Shown here piece after piece: positions 24,591 through 38,500 of a stretch of 64,000 nt of DNA. This DNA comes from Schistosoma mansoni. Taxonomy: Eukaryota > Platyhelminthes > Trematoda > Strigeidida > Schistosomatidae. The DNA is taken from positions 18,715,705 to 18,779,704 of the forward strand of contig NC_031497.1 of NCBI RefSeq assembly GCF_000237925.1, given 5' to 3'. The translations under genes and the position numbers were made by a program. Numbering within the stretch: the first letter of the stretch is position 1; each line of letters starts with the position of its first letter. A model generated the notes under the pieces. The model made no database searches. It was given only the letters and a program-made list of their open reading frames with translations, and had not been told where the DNA came from.

Positions 24591-26430
24591 TGCACTCAGA
24601 ACGGATAAAATAGATAAAAACGAATGGTACAAAAGGTTAGAATAAACTAAAACTAGCCTTGACGTGAAAAAACTAGAAAACCGAATAGTAAGCTGAGGCA
24701 AAACCATAGTCAACTATTAACTTTTATTTTTGTGCATACAACTGACACTTCCTCTATTAAAGGTCTGGCCAATAGGCACTATAGGGCACCGATACTAGTG
24801 GTCTATGGATTGAATAATCTTCTATTAAAATTTTATGGTTCACTTATGTTTTGTCACTAAACCTCTAAGATATAGTGTCATAAATGTTTTTATTAGTTTT
24901 ACTATAACTGGTAGAAATCTGACTGTTGAGAAAGTCACACTAGGATTCGTCTTCTTTTCTATTGGCTTATTATTTGAGATTTGTCAAACAAATTGTCAAT
25001 TCACTCGTACTAAGTTGCTATAAAAATATGGGTGAGATTTTAATTTGCGGGAGACCTTTGGGTGACGCCAAAGTGAACTTCAGAATGTCCACCTACTTAT
25101 TAAAGCTAAATGAGGGTTTTAAATCAGTGTGAGGATCTAGGATTATGATTTACAGTCGATGGTTAGGGTTATGAGTTATATTTTGATCTTCACCACGAAC
25201 TGGCATAAGCTATAGTGCCAAAAATCTGTTTAACCAAATGAATGGATGAATTTCGTTCCAAAATTGAAGACCTGTTTTCTTAAATCTTATTGGTTCTTCT
25301 ATAAACTATAATCTTGCCAAAATATCTGTTTTTATCATTTTAACTTGAAAGCTAATTATCCTAGTTATTTCTTGTTACAGTCACATGATAAAAAGACAGC
25401 TCAAAACGTCACATTTGGCTCTGACACATGGTTAACTGTCGGGCATAATCTATGACAGTTTCATAATTTTGAATGTGGAAACTATGGAATTGGTGTACCA
25501 CAAGTTTTTGAACATCATCATTTATAGATAGTATTGTTTCTTAAGAACATATAGCTCCAAAAATATCCTAAGAAGTTTATGTTGATCATTTAACCGTTAT
25601 TTAAATTTTGAGCATAATCAAAAAGATTTAAATAGATATATCCTAGACACAATAAAGAAATATCAAACTGTCTCAAGGTATGGAGTCAGATTTACCATTA
25701 TTTTGTGTAACAAGAGTGATATCATGAAAAATGAATTATGTCCTACGAGCAATAACCACCCTCACTTCTGGAATAACAGTAAAATAATGACATAAAATCA
25801 TACCAATTTAAAGAAACCTATATGGTTTACTGTCAGCATCTGTCAAACGGTTGGAACCGAATTTCCATCACAACTTCTTATCAAATATCTTGTAGCTGTT
25901 TAAGAAGTCGAATAAGCATGGACTTTATAGATTATATGCTAAGTTTTCTAGGTTTTAATTTATGAGATAACTACACCTTTCAACATTCAAAACTATTACC
26001 AGCATAAAATAAGTTGAAAATCGGATATTTTTCCATAGCTTTTTCTATGAATCCTACAGTTTTGTAATCTCAGAATTCTTACTCGGATTAGTAAACGAAC
26101 CTTGTTTCCGCCGGAAAAGTGTGTACAAACAGATGATTATTATATTCACAGATAAGGTATTTTAAGTTATTAATACATCTTTGTATTATATTTAAAAAAG
26201 TCGACAGTCAGCTTCCGACTAATGTGATGTTCAATAAAAACAATTTGGTAATGTCTAAATACTGCATGCTTATCTAAGTGGCCTAACTTCTCTGTCTTAT
26301 CAAATATTTGAAGTCTTATTTCATAAGTCGTCTTGTGCATAAAATCCAGAGTGAATTAAAAGATATTGAGTAACAGGAAACTTCATTCTGTTATTCTTGG
26401 TGCTGGTTACGTTTCACAAACAATGATCAG
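24591..26430. other. AT-rich spacer or first intron
   Basis: It contains one dispersed repeat copy at 25045-25320. I see no convincing exon. The 5' end of the plus-strand BAR-like gene may lie here or within exons too small to recognise. Confidence 0.35.
25045..25320 (+). repeat. Dispersed ~280 bp repeat, copy 1
   Basis: It aligns along its length with 32783-33062. Shared blocks include TTTGGGTGACGC/TTTTGAGCGATGC, CACCTACTTA, GAGGGTT, GATTTACAGTC, GTTAGATTTTGAT-type runs, CCAAATG, ATGGATGAAT, CCAAAAT, AGACCTGTT and TCTATAAA. It has no open frame and may be a short non-autonomous element. Both copies share orientation. Confidence 0.6.
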
Positions 26431-26501
26431 GCCGTAACCAAACACTGGACAAAATGTATAATTTTTGATACATGCCTTCATGTTTTGGAAATTTACAAGC
26501 G
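26431..26501 (+). CDS. Tentative upstream exon of the BAR-like gene (71 nt)
   Basis: Acceptor GATCAG and donor CG|GTAAGT. The open frame encodes [20 protein letters not shown] plus IYK and leaves phase 2. It joins the next full exon only through the proposed 4-nt micro-exon, so support is limited. Confidence 0.35.
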
Positions 26502-29500
26502 GTAAGTATTGATAATGGCTAATAAAAACGCTCAGACCCATAAAAAATGGAATTTATAATACTAAAGTATTTTTTGTGACGAAGCGGCACGTTAACCCAG
26601 ACGAATAATTAATACTCCGTTATCCCACTGAAAGCAAATATATTTCGCACTAATGAAACTATTTATTAGTTTTTAGATTGCAAAGGGATGTGTGCAAGCT
26701 TAGTTTGGTAACATTATTTTAAGTTAATTGTCATAAGGTAGGGTGATAAATGTTTTATTATCGGGAAAGTGTATACTGAAGTTTGACCAAACTAACAGAA
26801 TATTCACAAATTATATCTGGGATCGCAACTGTGAAAATTGCTTATCAATTGAAAATAAATCTTTACATAACATTACATAACATTGCAGGATTGTAAGTAT
26901 TTATGAGTCGTACTTCATTCATTTGGTTGTAGTACCCTTAGTGTTTTATGAAATCAATTTATCCGAGGTTTATAGCTTACACAATTTTGACTGTACAAGT
27001 ACTTGTTTTGCTCAATTAGTTTCAATTAATAGTATGTAAACACTTAAACACCTACTTGAATTAAGTGTGAGGTTTATTTCTATTTACTTCTATGGTAAAA
27101 CTGTACAGAGAATGACTATTTAAATGAAATTATATGATGTAATAACAACTTCATGGATTCTTGAAAAGCACTACAGTGTAAAAACAGCATTTTTCTTATT
27201 CCTGTGTTATTATCAGTTAGTATGTACTGAAGATAAATCAATAATAATATATACATTTGTTTTTATAATTTAAAATGACTTGTTTATTTAATTCCACTTG
27301 TTTTTTTCGTTCAAAGAGTCAACAGATTCAATAAGTGAAGTGTTAAAATCACTTCTTCACTATCTCAATTCCAATACAACATGTAGTATGATATTTCCTT
27401 TAATACATGTAAGTCGATATTACTATTATTATTATTGTCATCAATACTAATAATTATAGCTGGAAGTTGATTAGAGAATTAGTTAAAATCATGATATGCT
27501 GAGTATATGTTTCACTTTATATGAATTCCAAAGAAATGTACAACTTTTAATTGTTCTGAATTCAAAGTCCTTATGACATTGCAGATTTTTCTAAAAAGTG
27601 GACTACTTTGAAACTTTTGAAGAATAGTAAATGTCTTTGAAATTTAAGTAACCTCTGAAATAAATGAAATATCGTTTAAGTCCACCACTTCAGTATGGTT
27701 GACGCAATCACGTTTCTCACTTGAACTCTGAAAACTTTATTTGTGACTAAAAAGGGAATTTATTTATGATTATTTGGAAATTTTCGATTTTCAATGCAAT
27801 TTTAGTACAAATAGTTATTAAGAAAAAATCGAAATTCTTCCCATTTATCAATGGTTCTATAGCTCAGATTATTTCTTCATGAACAGTATTGTTAAAGCAA
27901 TAAACGTCTCTTCTTAGTCTCTAAAGAAATACTTTTTAAACAGTATTAGGACGTGTATGATCGAACCGATAATTATATAAGCATATGATTTATTGAGTTC
28001 ACTAATTGACTGATTCGCTTATTATTTATAATATCCGTGATCTACTGTTTAGCCCACTATACGATGACTATGAGTATTCTAACAACTACTGGTCCGATAA
28101 ACAGCTTCCTCCTTTAGTCTGATAACCAAACAGAAAACGAATATAGCATGTTGATAAAACTTCGGTTGTACAGTTCACTTAGAACGCAAAATCGTATGGC
28201 AGTATGTATCAAATGGCTGATGGCAAAGAAACAAATAGAAAAGTAAAACGCGTACATTCCTACGCTATAATTAAAGGATAACTGAATAAAAGATCCACTG
28301 TTAATAAAAATAACTTGAGGGAGGGAAAGTATATAGCAACAGTTTGTGCATTAACTAAAAACTTACAATATGGAAAACAAAACAATACAACATTTCAAAT
28401 TTAGACAGTAACTCATAACAAGATAATTCTAAGTGTTTAAGCTTTTCCAAATCTGATTTGAAATACTATTTTGTTCCAAGTTTCTGTTTATGGTTCACAG
28501 GTATTTATTTAATATTGTTTTGTAGCATAATTCTCTCTAATTCAATATATTTTGGCAAAATTTCATTATTAATAGTTTATTCTTTTATTTAGAATAGTAG
28601 TTCAAAATTTCCAAATTAAATATTATTTAATCAAAGAACAGATAATCATTATCATTATTTGAGTAGAATGAAAGCCGGTTATCAGCGATCGTTATGATAT
28701 AAATCTGTCAAAGTGGAGTAAATGCATTTAAATATTAAGTTTCCTAAATATGCACTCTTATGGAAAGAAAGAGTCGGGTAATATGTTAAAAATAAACAGA
28801 ATACCCGGGGTAAACCGACTATATATATAACAAAAAAAATCACTGTTTCATAAGCAAAGAAGGGTAGTGGGTAGCAGTGGAATCCAGAACGCGCGTTTCG
28901 TCCTATTTAGGAATCTTCATCTGGATATATCTGCATCCCAGAGTTGATGTTAACCCAGAGACTCAAACCCAGTACTTTTCTCTCCAAACGCCATCGCATT
29001 ATCCACTCAGCTACTGAGTCCTAATAGCTTCCTGCTTGTGCAATGGAGTGAGTCAGTCACTCAGCAACAACGTAGGACCAGGCACATATATGCATCGGTC
29101 AAAGTTGCCGCACCTCATTAGCACAACAAAATGGACACCGAATTCATAGAAGTAGTTAATTTAATGGTGGAAATATATAAAAGAAAGATTGTACAGGAAG
29201 ATAGTACAGGAAGAAAGACAGATATGAAGCTATTTTAATTTCATAGTTTAAGGGAAGACAGAAAGTGTATACACCTACGCCATTGTGATCGATTCTGAGC
29301 CATGTCACACAGAGTCTCTAACATTGGTTACGATAGTCAAGCGGACACCAACCAAGTAGTCTGTATTTACCAACATTGCTCAGACTAGAAGTTAGTGACT
29401 TCAAATTCTGATGCCACGTTTTGGTCTGGCCACCCCTAATTCTCTTCCAACCATCCCCAACATTAGTTAATATTGCGCGTCGTGGTAATCGGTATTCAGG

Positions 29501-32500
29501 CATAGTAGTCCAACCATCTCAGTCGATGAAGATTCATGACCTCATCAACTGATTTACAGTCATTCCCTAGTACCCTGCGTCGAACTTCACTATTACTTAC
29601 CCGGTGATCCCAGCAGATGCGAGCAGCATTTCTAAGACACCTGTAGTTAAATGCTAGTAACTTACGAGTATATTCTACTCTTAATGGCCAAGTTCCGCAG
29701 CCGTAAAGTAGAACAGAGCGAACTGCAATGAGGTGAAGTTTAAATTCACTTGGTATTGCTTACTTGAATCTTGATAACGCGATGGCGTTTGAAGCGGACG
29801 GTACGGGGTTCGAGTCCAAGAGTGAACATCAACTCTGAGACGCAAGTACATCCAGCTAACCAGTCCCAAATAGGACGAAACGTGCGTTCTGGATTCCACT
29901 GCTAGCCACTATCCACCTTTGCTTATAACGCTTGTGAATTAGGGCAATATCGAGTCGATGCGTACAGTATACACATATGCCAATAAGAGACTGATCAATT
30001 GCAGTCCTGAACATCAATGGGAAGATCTTAGTAAACAATACTAAGTGAATTTAAACCACTGTTTGTTTTTTGGGAGAGGCGGGAAATGATACATTGCCTT
30101 CCGTGAACATTTTACTTCACTATGAAAAATTAACAGGAGATTGTGTTTAAAAGTTAACATTTGTTTGTTTAACAGATGAGTAGACCATACAATAAAAATA
30201 TTTAAAGACAAACTTCTATAGTTTTTAATGTTCATTTGTTTAAAATTTACTTTAAAAGACATTTCTATTGTTATTTTTAGTTATATTAAACTTCTAAATC
30301 AATATAATATTATAATTTAACTAGTCCATTATCTTTTTTATGGTTGAAATCATGAGTCGACTGAAGCTAGACCACCATGAAAAATCTAGAAGCACTGAAC
30401 CGCCGTTTCATTCTATTGTGGGACTCCTCAGCAGTGCGTATCCCCGATCACGCGCTCAGGGCTCGAATACAGAACCTATCAGTCTCTCATATGAACGCTT
30501 AACCTCTAGACTACTGAGCCGGCATCCAACGGTGTTAATATCTAACTTCAACCAATCCACGAAACTGAGCAACCATTCACCAATATCTTCAGTGAGTTGA
30601 TACATCCCAACAGACCTTGTTGAAGTCCACTGGTGATGGATTCTCACCAGAACTCCAGGAAATACCTCATGGAGCCAGTCACCAGTGAGCATATGATTAT
30701 TATCAGAAGGGGGTTTTGTGGATTGTTTGAAGTTAGACATTAACACCGTTGAATGCCGGTTCAGTGGCCTAGAGTTTAAGCGCTCATGTGAGAGACTGAT
30801 AGGTCCTGGGTTCGAATCTCGCGAGGCGGGACCGTGGATGCGCACTGCTGAGGAGTCCCACAATAGGAGGAAACTGCCATCCAGTGCTTCCAGGTTTTCC
30901 ATGGTGGTCTACCTTCAAATGACTCATGATTTCAACTATAAAAATTTACTAAAATCTCCACAAAACCTCCTTCTGATAATAATCCATCATTTATTCTTAC
31001 TTTTCTGGTTCAAAGAACAATTCATTTTTTGATCATATTTTAAAAGTAAAATATGTAGAGTACCATTTAGAAGATTGAGAATTAACAAATTAGCCTCATA
31101 CATTCACTTTATAATCGGGTAATAATTCACACAAGCTTATTAATTATTCAGTACTCATGAAAATATTCTTCAAGATAGTAGAATTGATTTATCAGCTTAC
31201 TGTTTACATTCCTAAAATGTTCATGCATATTTCTTACAAGATTATTCGTTTAAATTATTTCTCGACACTTTTGGTTCTGAAAATTCTCTTCAAAATATTA
31301 TTTATTAAGTTGACTCATATCTCTGATTTCTGTTGAAATGAAGTACAATGTATTAAGTTGAAGTGTTATGGAAAGAAAAGAATTCTAGCAGATAACTCAA
31401 TTAAATCCACTTAATATTGTTTGTTTGAATTATCCCATTGATGTTTTAGGACTGCAACTGGTCAGTCTCTAAGTGGCATATGTGCATACTGTGCGTATTG
31501 CCTCGATATAGCCTAAATTCACAAGCATGGTAAGCAAAGATGGATAGTGGCTAGCGGTAGAATCCAGGATGCGCGTTTCGTCCTATTTGAGACTCGTCAG
31601 CTGGATGTACCTGCATCTCTGGGACTCGAACCCAGTACCTTTCACTTCAAATGCCATCGCGTTATCCACTCGGCCACTGAGTCTTGATAGCCATTTGCTT
31701 GTAGATAATTCAATTGCCTATTTATTAACACAATTCATGTTTACTTTATTATTATTATTATTATTCATTTTATGTCAACAATAAAATAAAGGATTTAGAA
31801 AGTGCTCATTTCGAATTAACGGATACATTGAATAAACTGTTACCAGAGCCTATTATAAAACAAATGGCAAAATATAAACATTTAGAGGTTAGTTCAAACG
31901 ATATTGTTATGTATTATTGTATTAATGAATTAGTTCTCTTACATGGAATTCATTTTTCATGTTTTCAATGATTATCAGGAAGAATTTTGATGACATGATA
32001 ATAAACGTTGTGATTTATACTAGTAACCAATAATTTGCTGATAACAATCTATAATCTGACATACCATTATGCTTCAACTATCTTGTACGGAGTAAATTTT
32101 AAATTGATTTTAGTAGATTAAATAATTTAGCATAAATGAAATTAGGGCTAATTATCACTCAAAAATGTTAATTATGCTAATCTTTTTCTAGTTGAAGGTA
32201 ATCTGCGAAGAAAACTATCTATCTAGTTGAATCACGTCGATCTGATAGAGAAACTTGATACTCTCTTTACTTTTGAAAGGCAGACAAATTCACACCAGTG
32301 ATATGATATGCAACTGACTAGATAAAATCTAGGAAATACTTCTCAGTAATGATTGTTCTCCTATATATATCGTAAAAGTATTAAGCCAAAACACCAATAT
32401 GAAAAATCAACGACAGATACAAAGGTGAATTTTCTCAGGAACTTTGAATTTAGAGGAAATACAGTTGTATCAATCCTGAAAAGCAAACTTTCGAGATTTT

Positions 32501-35500
32501 CAAGAAAAAATATCCTCTTCTTCACTTCGTATTGTTTCCATCTAACCTTTGATTCTTTGACTCATTAAATTAATGTTTTATTGCAGAGCAGGTTACATTT
32601 GGCGTACAATGATCTCTTTCGAAACGCGTTTCTTAGGATTACTCTACTTGGTTGTTAAAATGAGTATGCAGTTCCACCAATAGTTCAGATCTAGAATTAG
32701 TTAAATTTGAGTCCTTTTCCTATGCCATATTCCTCACTCAAAGATGTCCATAAAATCAAATAAATTGGGTTATGTTATAATTTGTGGACGACTTTTGAGC
32801 GATGCTAAAGTAACCTTGAGAATATTCACCTACTTACTAGGGTCAAAAGAGGGTTGTTAATTACTGTAAGGAATCAGTATTAAGATTTACAGTCAGATGT
32901 TAGGATTAGGAGTTAGATTTTGATTTTAATCACGAAATAATATCAGCTATAATGCTACAAAACTCTATTTAGCCAAATGGATGAATGAATTTTCCTCCAA
33001 AATCGCAGACCTGTTGTCGTAAATCTGATTGATTCATCTATAAATTATCGTCTCACCATAAATTGTCCTAAAGGAAAACAAACTAAAACTTGAGTAACAC
33101 AAATGACCTAAAAATCCACCGAGTCACTCCTAATCTTTGTGTAACAGTGAAATGTTCATTTGCTCATCCTATCTTGATCTTAAGTTCCTTCCTACCTCTT
33201 ATACTTGATAATCAATCTTTGTTACTCGTTTTTTGGTGTTTTAATCATTACAGCTTTCATATTGATCGATTGAACAATTGCTACTCATCTATAATCTACA
33301 TTCATCTTACCACTTTATGTTACTTTTTTGAATATCACATCAAATTCAATCAATCTTCAGTTTATCTCAAAGAATTCTGACATGATTCAACTATATTTGT
33401 TGACAGACTTTTCTATGTGTTAAATCAATAAAAGTACCATTGTACAACTTCGTTAAATAATATTGTCGGAAAGAAACTTTTTCTCATTGAATAGTCTTTA
33501 TTTAATCCTACATAAATGTATTTTCATTTGAGAAATTTTAATAATCATACAACTCAGCTGTTATTTCCTATTTCATATGCCAGGTGATAAATCAAATTGT
33601 ATTGTACTATTTGAACCACTATTGATAGAGAGATAATTGAACTTTCATTTAAATAATTGAAAATTTAGTGCTTCAATTAAAATTATTAAAGAAGTATTGA
33701 ATAGTTTAATAGTTTTCTTGTTTTAACGAATGTTTTTCTTTTTACTTCCATTAATAAAGGCAAGCATCTTATCATCACTAAGTTGTTATAACTAATTTAC
33801 TAGTATAAGCTTATATAATTGACTTTAAGTTATTCTTAGTATTGTCATCGAACTGTTCAAACGGAGTGCGGATTGAACCTGTGACCCAGTGGTTTAACCT
33901 TAATGCCACCACTAAATATATGTATGATCATCCAAGTTGAAGTTTCGCTAGTTAATTTGATTTTGTTTAAAGTAAACGAAATTATTTTTCTTCATTTATA
34001 TATATTTATATATACGTATATAAATTTAATACTATAGCCACAATTAAAAGAACTGGAATCTACGGCACATCGTGTAAATCGACATAAGCGTAATCTTAAT
34101 CAAAGTTATAGTCGGAGTCGAAGTGCAGTTAAAAAGGAGAAAGTAAGTCATTATTCTGTCTTTATTTTAAGCTGCAAGTAAACCCATGGAATTGTATTGG
34201 AATGTCGCGATATATATATATATATATATATAGTGTATAACATTATCTTAGCACTGACTCATAAACAAATTAAATGAATGAGTAAAATTTTTTGGGATAG
34301 TGTTTGGTGATGAAATGTAGGATAAGCATTTGATACGTTTAGGTACTGTTCAGTGATATGTTACACATTCCTTAAAGGAATGTAATCCAGTATCCAACAG
34401 TCAATTTATTGACAGTGACTAATTAATTCACCTGTAAATATCTATTTTTACGAATAAATCACCAATATTGTATTTATTAAATAAATGGGGGTCATTATGA
34501 CTGTCAGTAATTTAGCGTTTGAATCGATACATACCACGTTTGTGTCCTATTGTAATCGAGTTACACTCAGCTAACGAGCGAAGTGAAATGTGAATTTGAG
34601 ATTTCCTTGATGGCCCTTTCCCAAATATGTCTGACAAGTTTGTAGACGAAATAAAAAAGCCTTATAGACTAAAAAAACACCAACCAATTAAAGTTTTCAG
34701 TAATAACACATTTTACGACGACCTATTCAAGTATTTGGGGGCAATGAATTTTCTAGCTTCTCAGTTATTCCAATTAAACTATCCGCGTTAGATTTTCCTC
34801 CACTCAATAATTATGTGTATAAACTGTATGTGATCACACTCTGTTATAAAGGTGGTACAGAGTTTTGTGATAATAATTACTAGGGAACTCAAACAGAAAC
34901 ACTCCACTTGTCAGATTTTACTTCTTATCAATAATCCGGAGAGACAATAGATCAATATATTGTAATTCATGCACGTAATGTATGACGGATGAGGAAAAAC
35001 CAGTTGTAACAGTTAAACTGCTAGAAGATTTCAATAGCTGAATATAAGTGAAATACATCGACTGTTAAAAAACATTGATGAAACATGTTTTGAATGATTG
35101 TCATGTGGATTCATATTAAAGAGCTTTTTCTTGTAATACTACACAATTGCTGCTGGGAATTCTGTACTGTAATGAAACTAATAGCTTTGAATTAGGCTAT
35201 CATTACTTTTATTCAGATAAACAATGAAAAAAAGAAATACGAAAACAACCATAACAAATAACATTAACAAAATGTTAGTTTGTATATTCTGGAATTCAAG
35301 TTAAACCTTTTGTATAGAAGTTGATTTGCTTAAACCGAACTGCGAAACAACAAAAGGATTTGCAACTATAGACAATTCAATACAAGTAATTATTGAACAG
35401 ATAGGAAATGAATAAACAGACTAATCAAATTAGTCATGAATTTTTGCCCAAAAACTGAACTGAAGAACTGTAATTTCGTAGTCTTCTACTATATCTCAAT

Positions 35501-38500
35501 TTTTGTTCATTGTGTTTTGGCTATACTTTGGTTCTATTGTGTAATATGATCCAACTGTCTTAGATATGTTATCCAGTTAGATTTTCAATCTGTGCTAGAG
35601 CTATTCATTTTAAATAAATGAATAAATCAAGAAAATAACTAATGAAGATATACAATCTCTTTTTTTTGTTTTCTTCAATTATAGGCGCATATTAATTACA
35701 GGGCATCTTCGATGAATTATGATTATTTAACTAATTGTTTAGTAGATAAAATGAATACAGTTGAAAATGAGTAAGACTGTTTGACATTGTTCAAATTTTT
35801 GTTTGATTCTTGACAGTTACAGATATTTTTGAATGGAACTTTTTAAAATAAATAAAAGAATAGTTGTTAGGTATTATAACACAGTAGTGCTTTAGTTTTT
35901 CATTTCAATGATTCAGTCATGAAAGAAGCTTTCGTTGTTTTTTTAAGCAAAAAATATTGTTAGTATGAATGTCTGCAAGAAACAATTGTTGAATCAGCAT
36001 CTACCGTGATGTGTAATACTAGTTGAGATTGATGCTAATGAGAAGGGAGCTATGCAGTATTCAATCTAAGGTATAACATCCGTCCACAAACCCATTAACT
36101 TCCAGTCTAAGGCATATGAGGAAACGCGAACTCCGGTCATTAAGATTTCTATATATGTTCATAGTTATTTACAGATTGGATGGAATTATTTTAAATAAAG
36201 CCGATCACAAAGTTTGGTTACCTAAATCAGACTGGTTTTATTGTTGGAAGTCTGTTTCATTTCTTTGAGGCTGATCCTTTATGTAGTCTAGCTAGGTCGA
36301 CTTAGCTTGAACAATCGATTTCTATAAATAAACTGGTTTGAATAGTGCGGTATACAGTGATTTTTCTATGGTTCCAAATTTTTCTGTATGGTTTTCTGGT
36401 ATTGATTAATTAATTTCTAATGATTTTATTAAGAGGTACAATGGCTTGCTGTGATGCATTGTTTGTTCTTGTGTCGACGTATAAACAATTCAGTGATCGA
36501 ATATACTCTGTAAGTCTTTTTCCGGGTAAAATTGAAGAGATAATTGATATTTCATTTTTATTTAGTGTAATCAGCGTATACAAATTTGTATATTTATTAA
36601 AAGCAAATGATTATTCCCGATTTCAGATATCTGGTTTGTGAGTAATAAGGCTTCCTGAAATGGTAAAATGAGCTATACTCAATAATTCAACATTATTTAG
36701 ATAATATACCCTTTTTCCAACAATTTTGTAGGACTCTGATGAAGAAAAGAATTTAATAAAAATCTTGATTTATCATGTTAACATTAGTTTTTTCCTGCTA
36801 ACTAACACCAAGTTAGCATTGTTTCTCATAACATAGTGATGTCTTATTGGATAGTTGAGCAATGTAGTAATTTCAAGAAAGCGGGGTTTGCTAACTACTG
36901 AATGCCGGCTCGGTGGTCTGAATTTTAAACACTAACCATGATGGATTAATTATTCACTCATTAGTCAATGAATATCCTGTTGTCTAGTATACGGTGTTGA
37001 TCTGACTCCATTGATCACGCTTTAATATGACCAGTGTAAAAACTCACTCAAATTTGCCGTGAAGATTTCTAAGTATTTTTTTAATCAATATATTGGAGTG
37101 CAATTTTATAATCTGACGAATAAATTCTCGATTGCTGACATGAAAGATTCATTGATAAAATTCAGTGATATGGTGTGGAAAAATAATGAATGTTCACAAG
37201 ACCAATTTATTGACGTCAACTCGCCTATTCAACTGATATTAGAACACAATATACCCCTTCAGTAGAATTGGCATTTTTGGTTTAAAATAACATGATCATA
37301 TACGAAATACGAACAGCAAAATAAACATGCTTGAATGCCACAGACACTTGAAGGAAATCAATTTGTAGGTCATTTATTCTATAATTAATATTCACTTTGT
37401 CAATGATATCGAGTTAGGGAAGGTCACGATGGTTCTTTGAATTTGAATTTTCCAGCTCGGTTACGCCTTAGATTGCAATAATAGATTATAAGAGTTCGAG
37501 TTCCGATTAAAGCATCAATTCATTTAGGATCGGAAGCAAATTTCTGCCAAACGCCAGCTGGTATGAAACAGAAATCCAGTCAGATCTTTCGCTCAATCAC
37601 TTAAAATCACCATCGTTTGTTTACGTTCTATTTAACTATATTTTCAAACACAGTAACGATTTGTAACTAGTCACCATCCAGTTGTTATTTTGGTCACTAG
37701 ATTTTCTACTTTCATTAAACAACCAGGACTCCTTATTTTAAAATCATCATGTAGACAAAATTATTTAAACCTCATATACCATACATTTTGTCAGATATTA
37801 AATTATCTGTTCGAAGAAGTCAACAAACTACACGAATGTGCTGCGAGAGAATTGAATATGTCCTATGCTAAATCATTGAAAAGTATAGAAGATGCAACTC
37901 AAGTAACCAAATGGAAAGCATCAAGTATAATGAGTTGTCAAGATCGTGAAGGTTCCACATACGGAATTACATCAAGAGGAAGAATAATGTCTAGGTATGT
38001 TTATATATATATATAAGCTCCACGTTGTCAAGTCATCTGAGCATATCGTAGTTAGTAATTAAGGTTATGTTTTCGTTTATTTAGTCACTCACTTGTAGAT
38101 AAGTTAAAACATTTTCCATTCCAGAATTAATTGGAGAGATAATTTTTGCTTTGTCGTAATTTTTCTTCCATTATGACTGAGTGCGCTACCCTTGACACAT
38201 CTGTAGCATGATGGATTAGCATTTTCGTCGTAGAGAACTTAACATTTTTATTATATAAGCCGTCAAAAATGACAGAGGATGAAACACGATCTCCGTCATG
38301 GATTACAATTGTGTAAATAATAACTCCCGCTTCATTTTGGATGGTACCCAGGTTCAAGGTCATAATTGAGAACGACAGTGTAGTTTATCCTCACCTCATT
38401 TATTTGTTTTATTCACTGTATAATAAAAACCGAAATATAATTTACTCAGACTAGTATAATTTAGGTTAATTTGTTCTAACGAATTGTCGATGCTTTGTAT

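Noticed and set aside
37059-37265. 68-codon frame (ends [10 protein letters not shown]) in an intron of the BAR-like gene
   Set aside because: It looks protein-like, but it has no acceptor or donor that joins the neighbouring exons in phase, and no known family.
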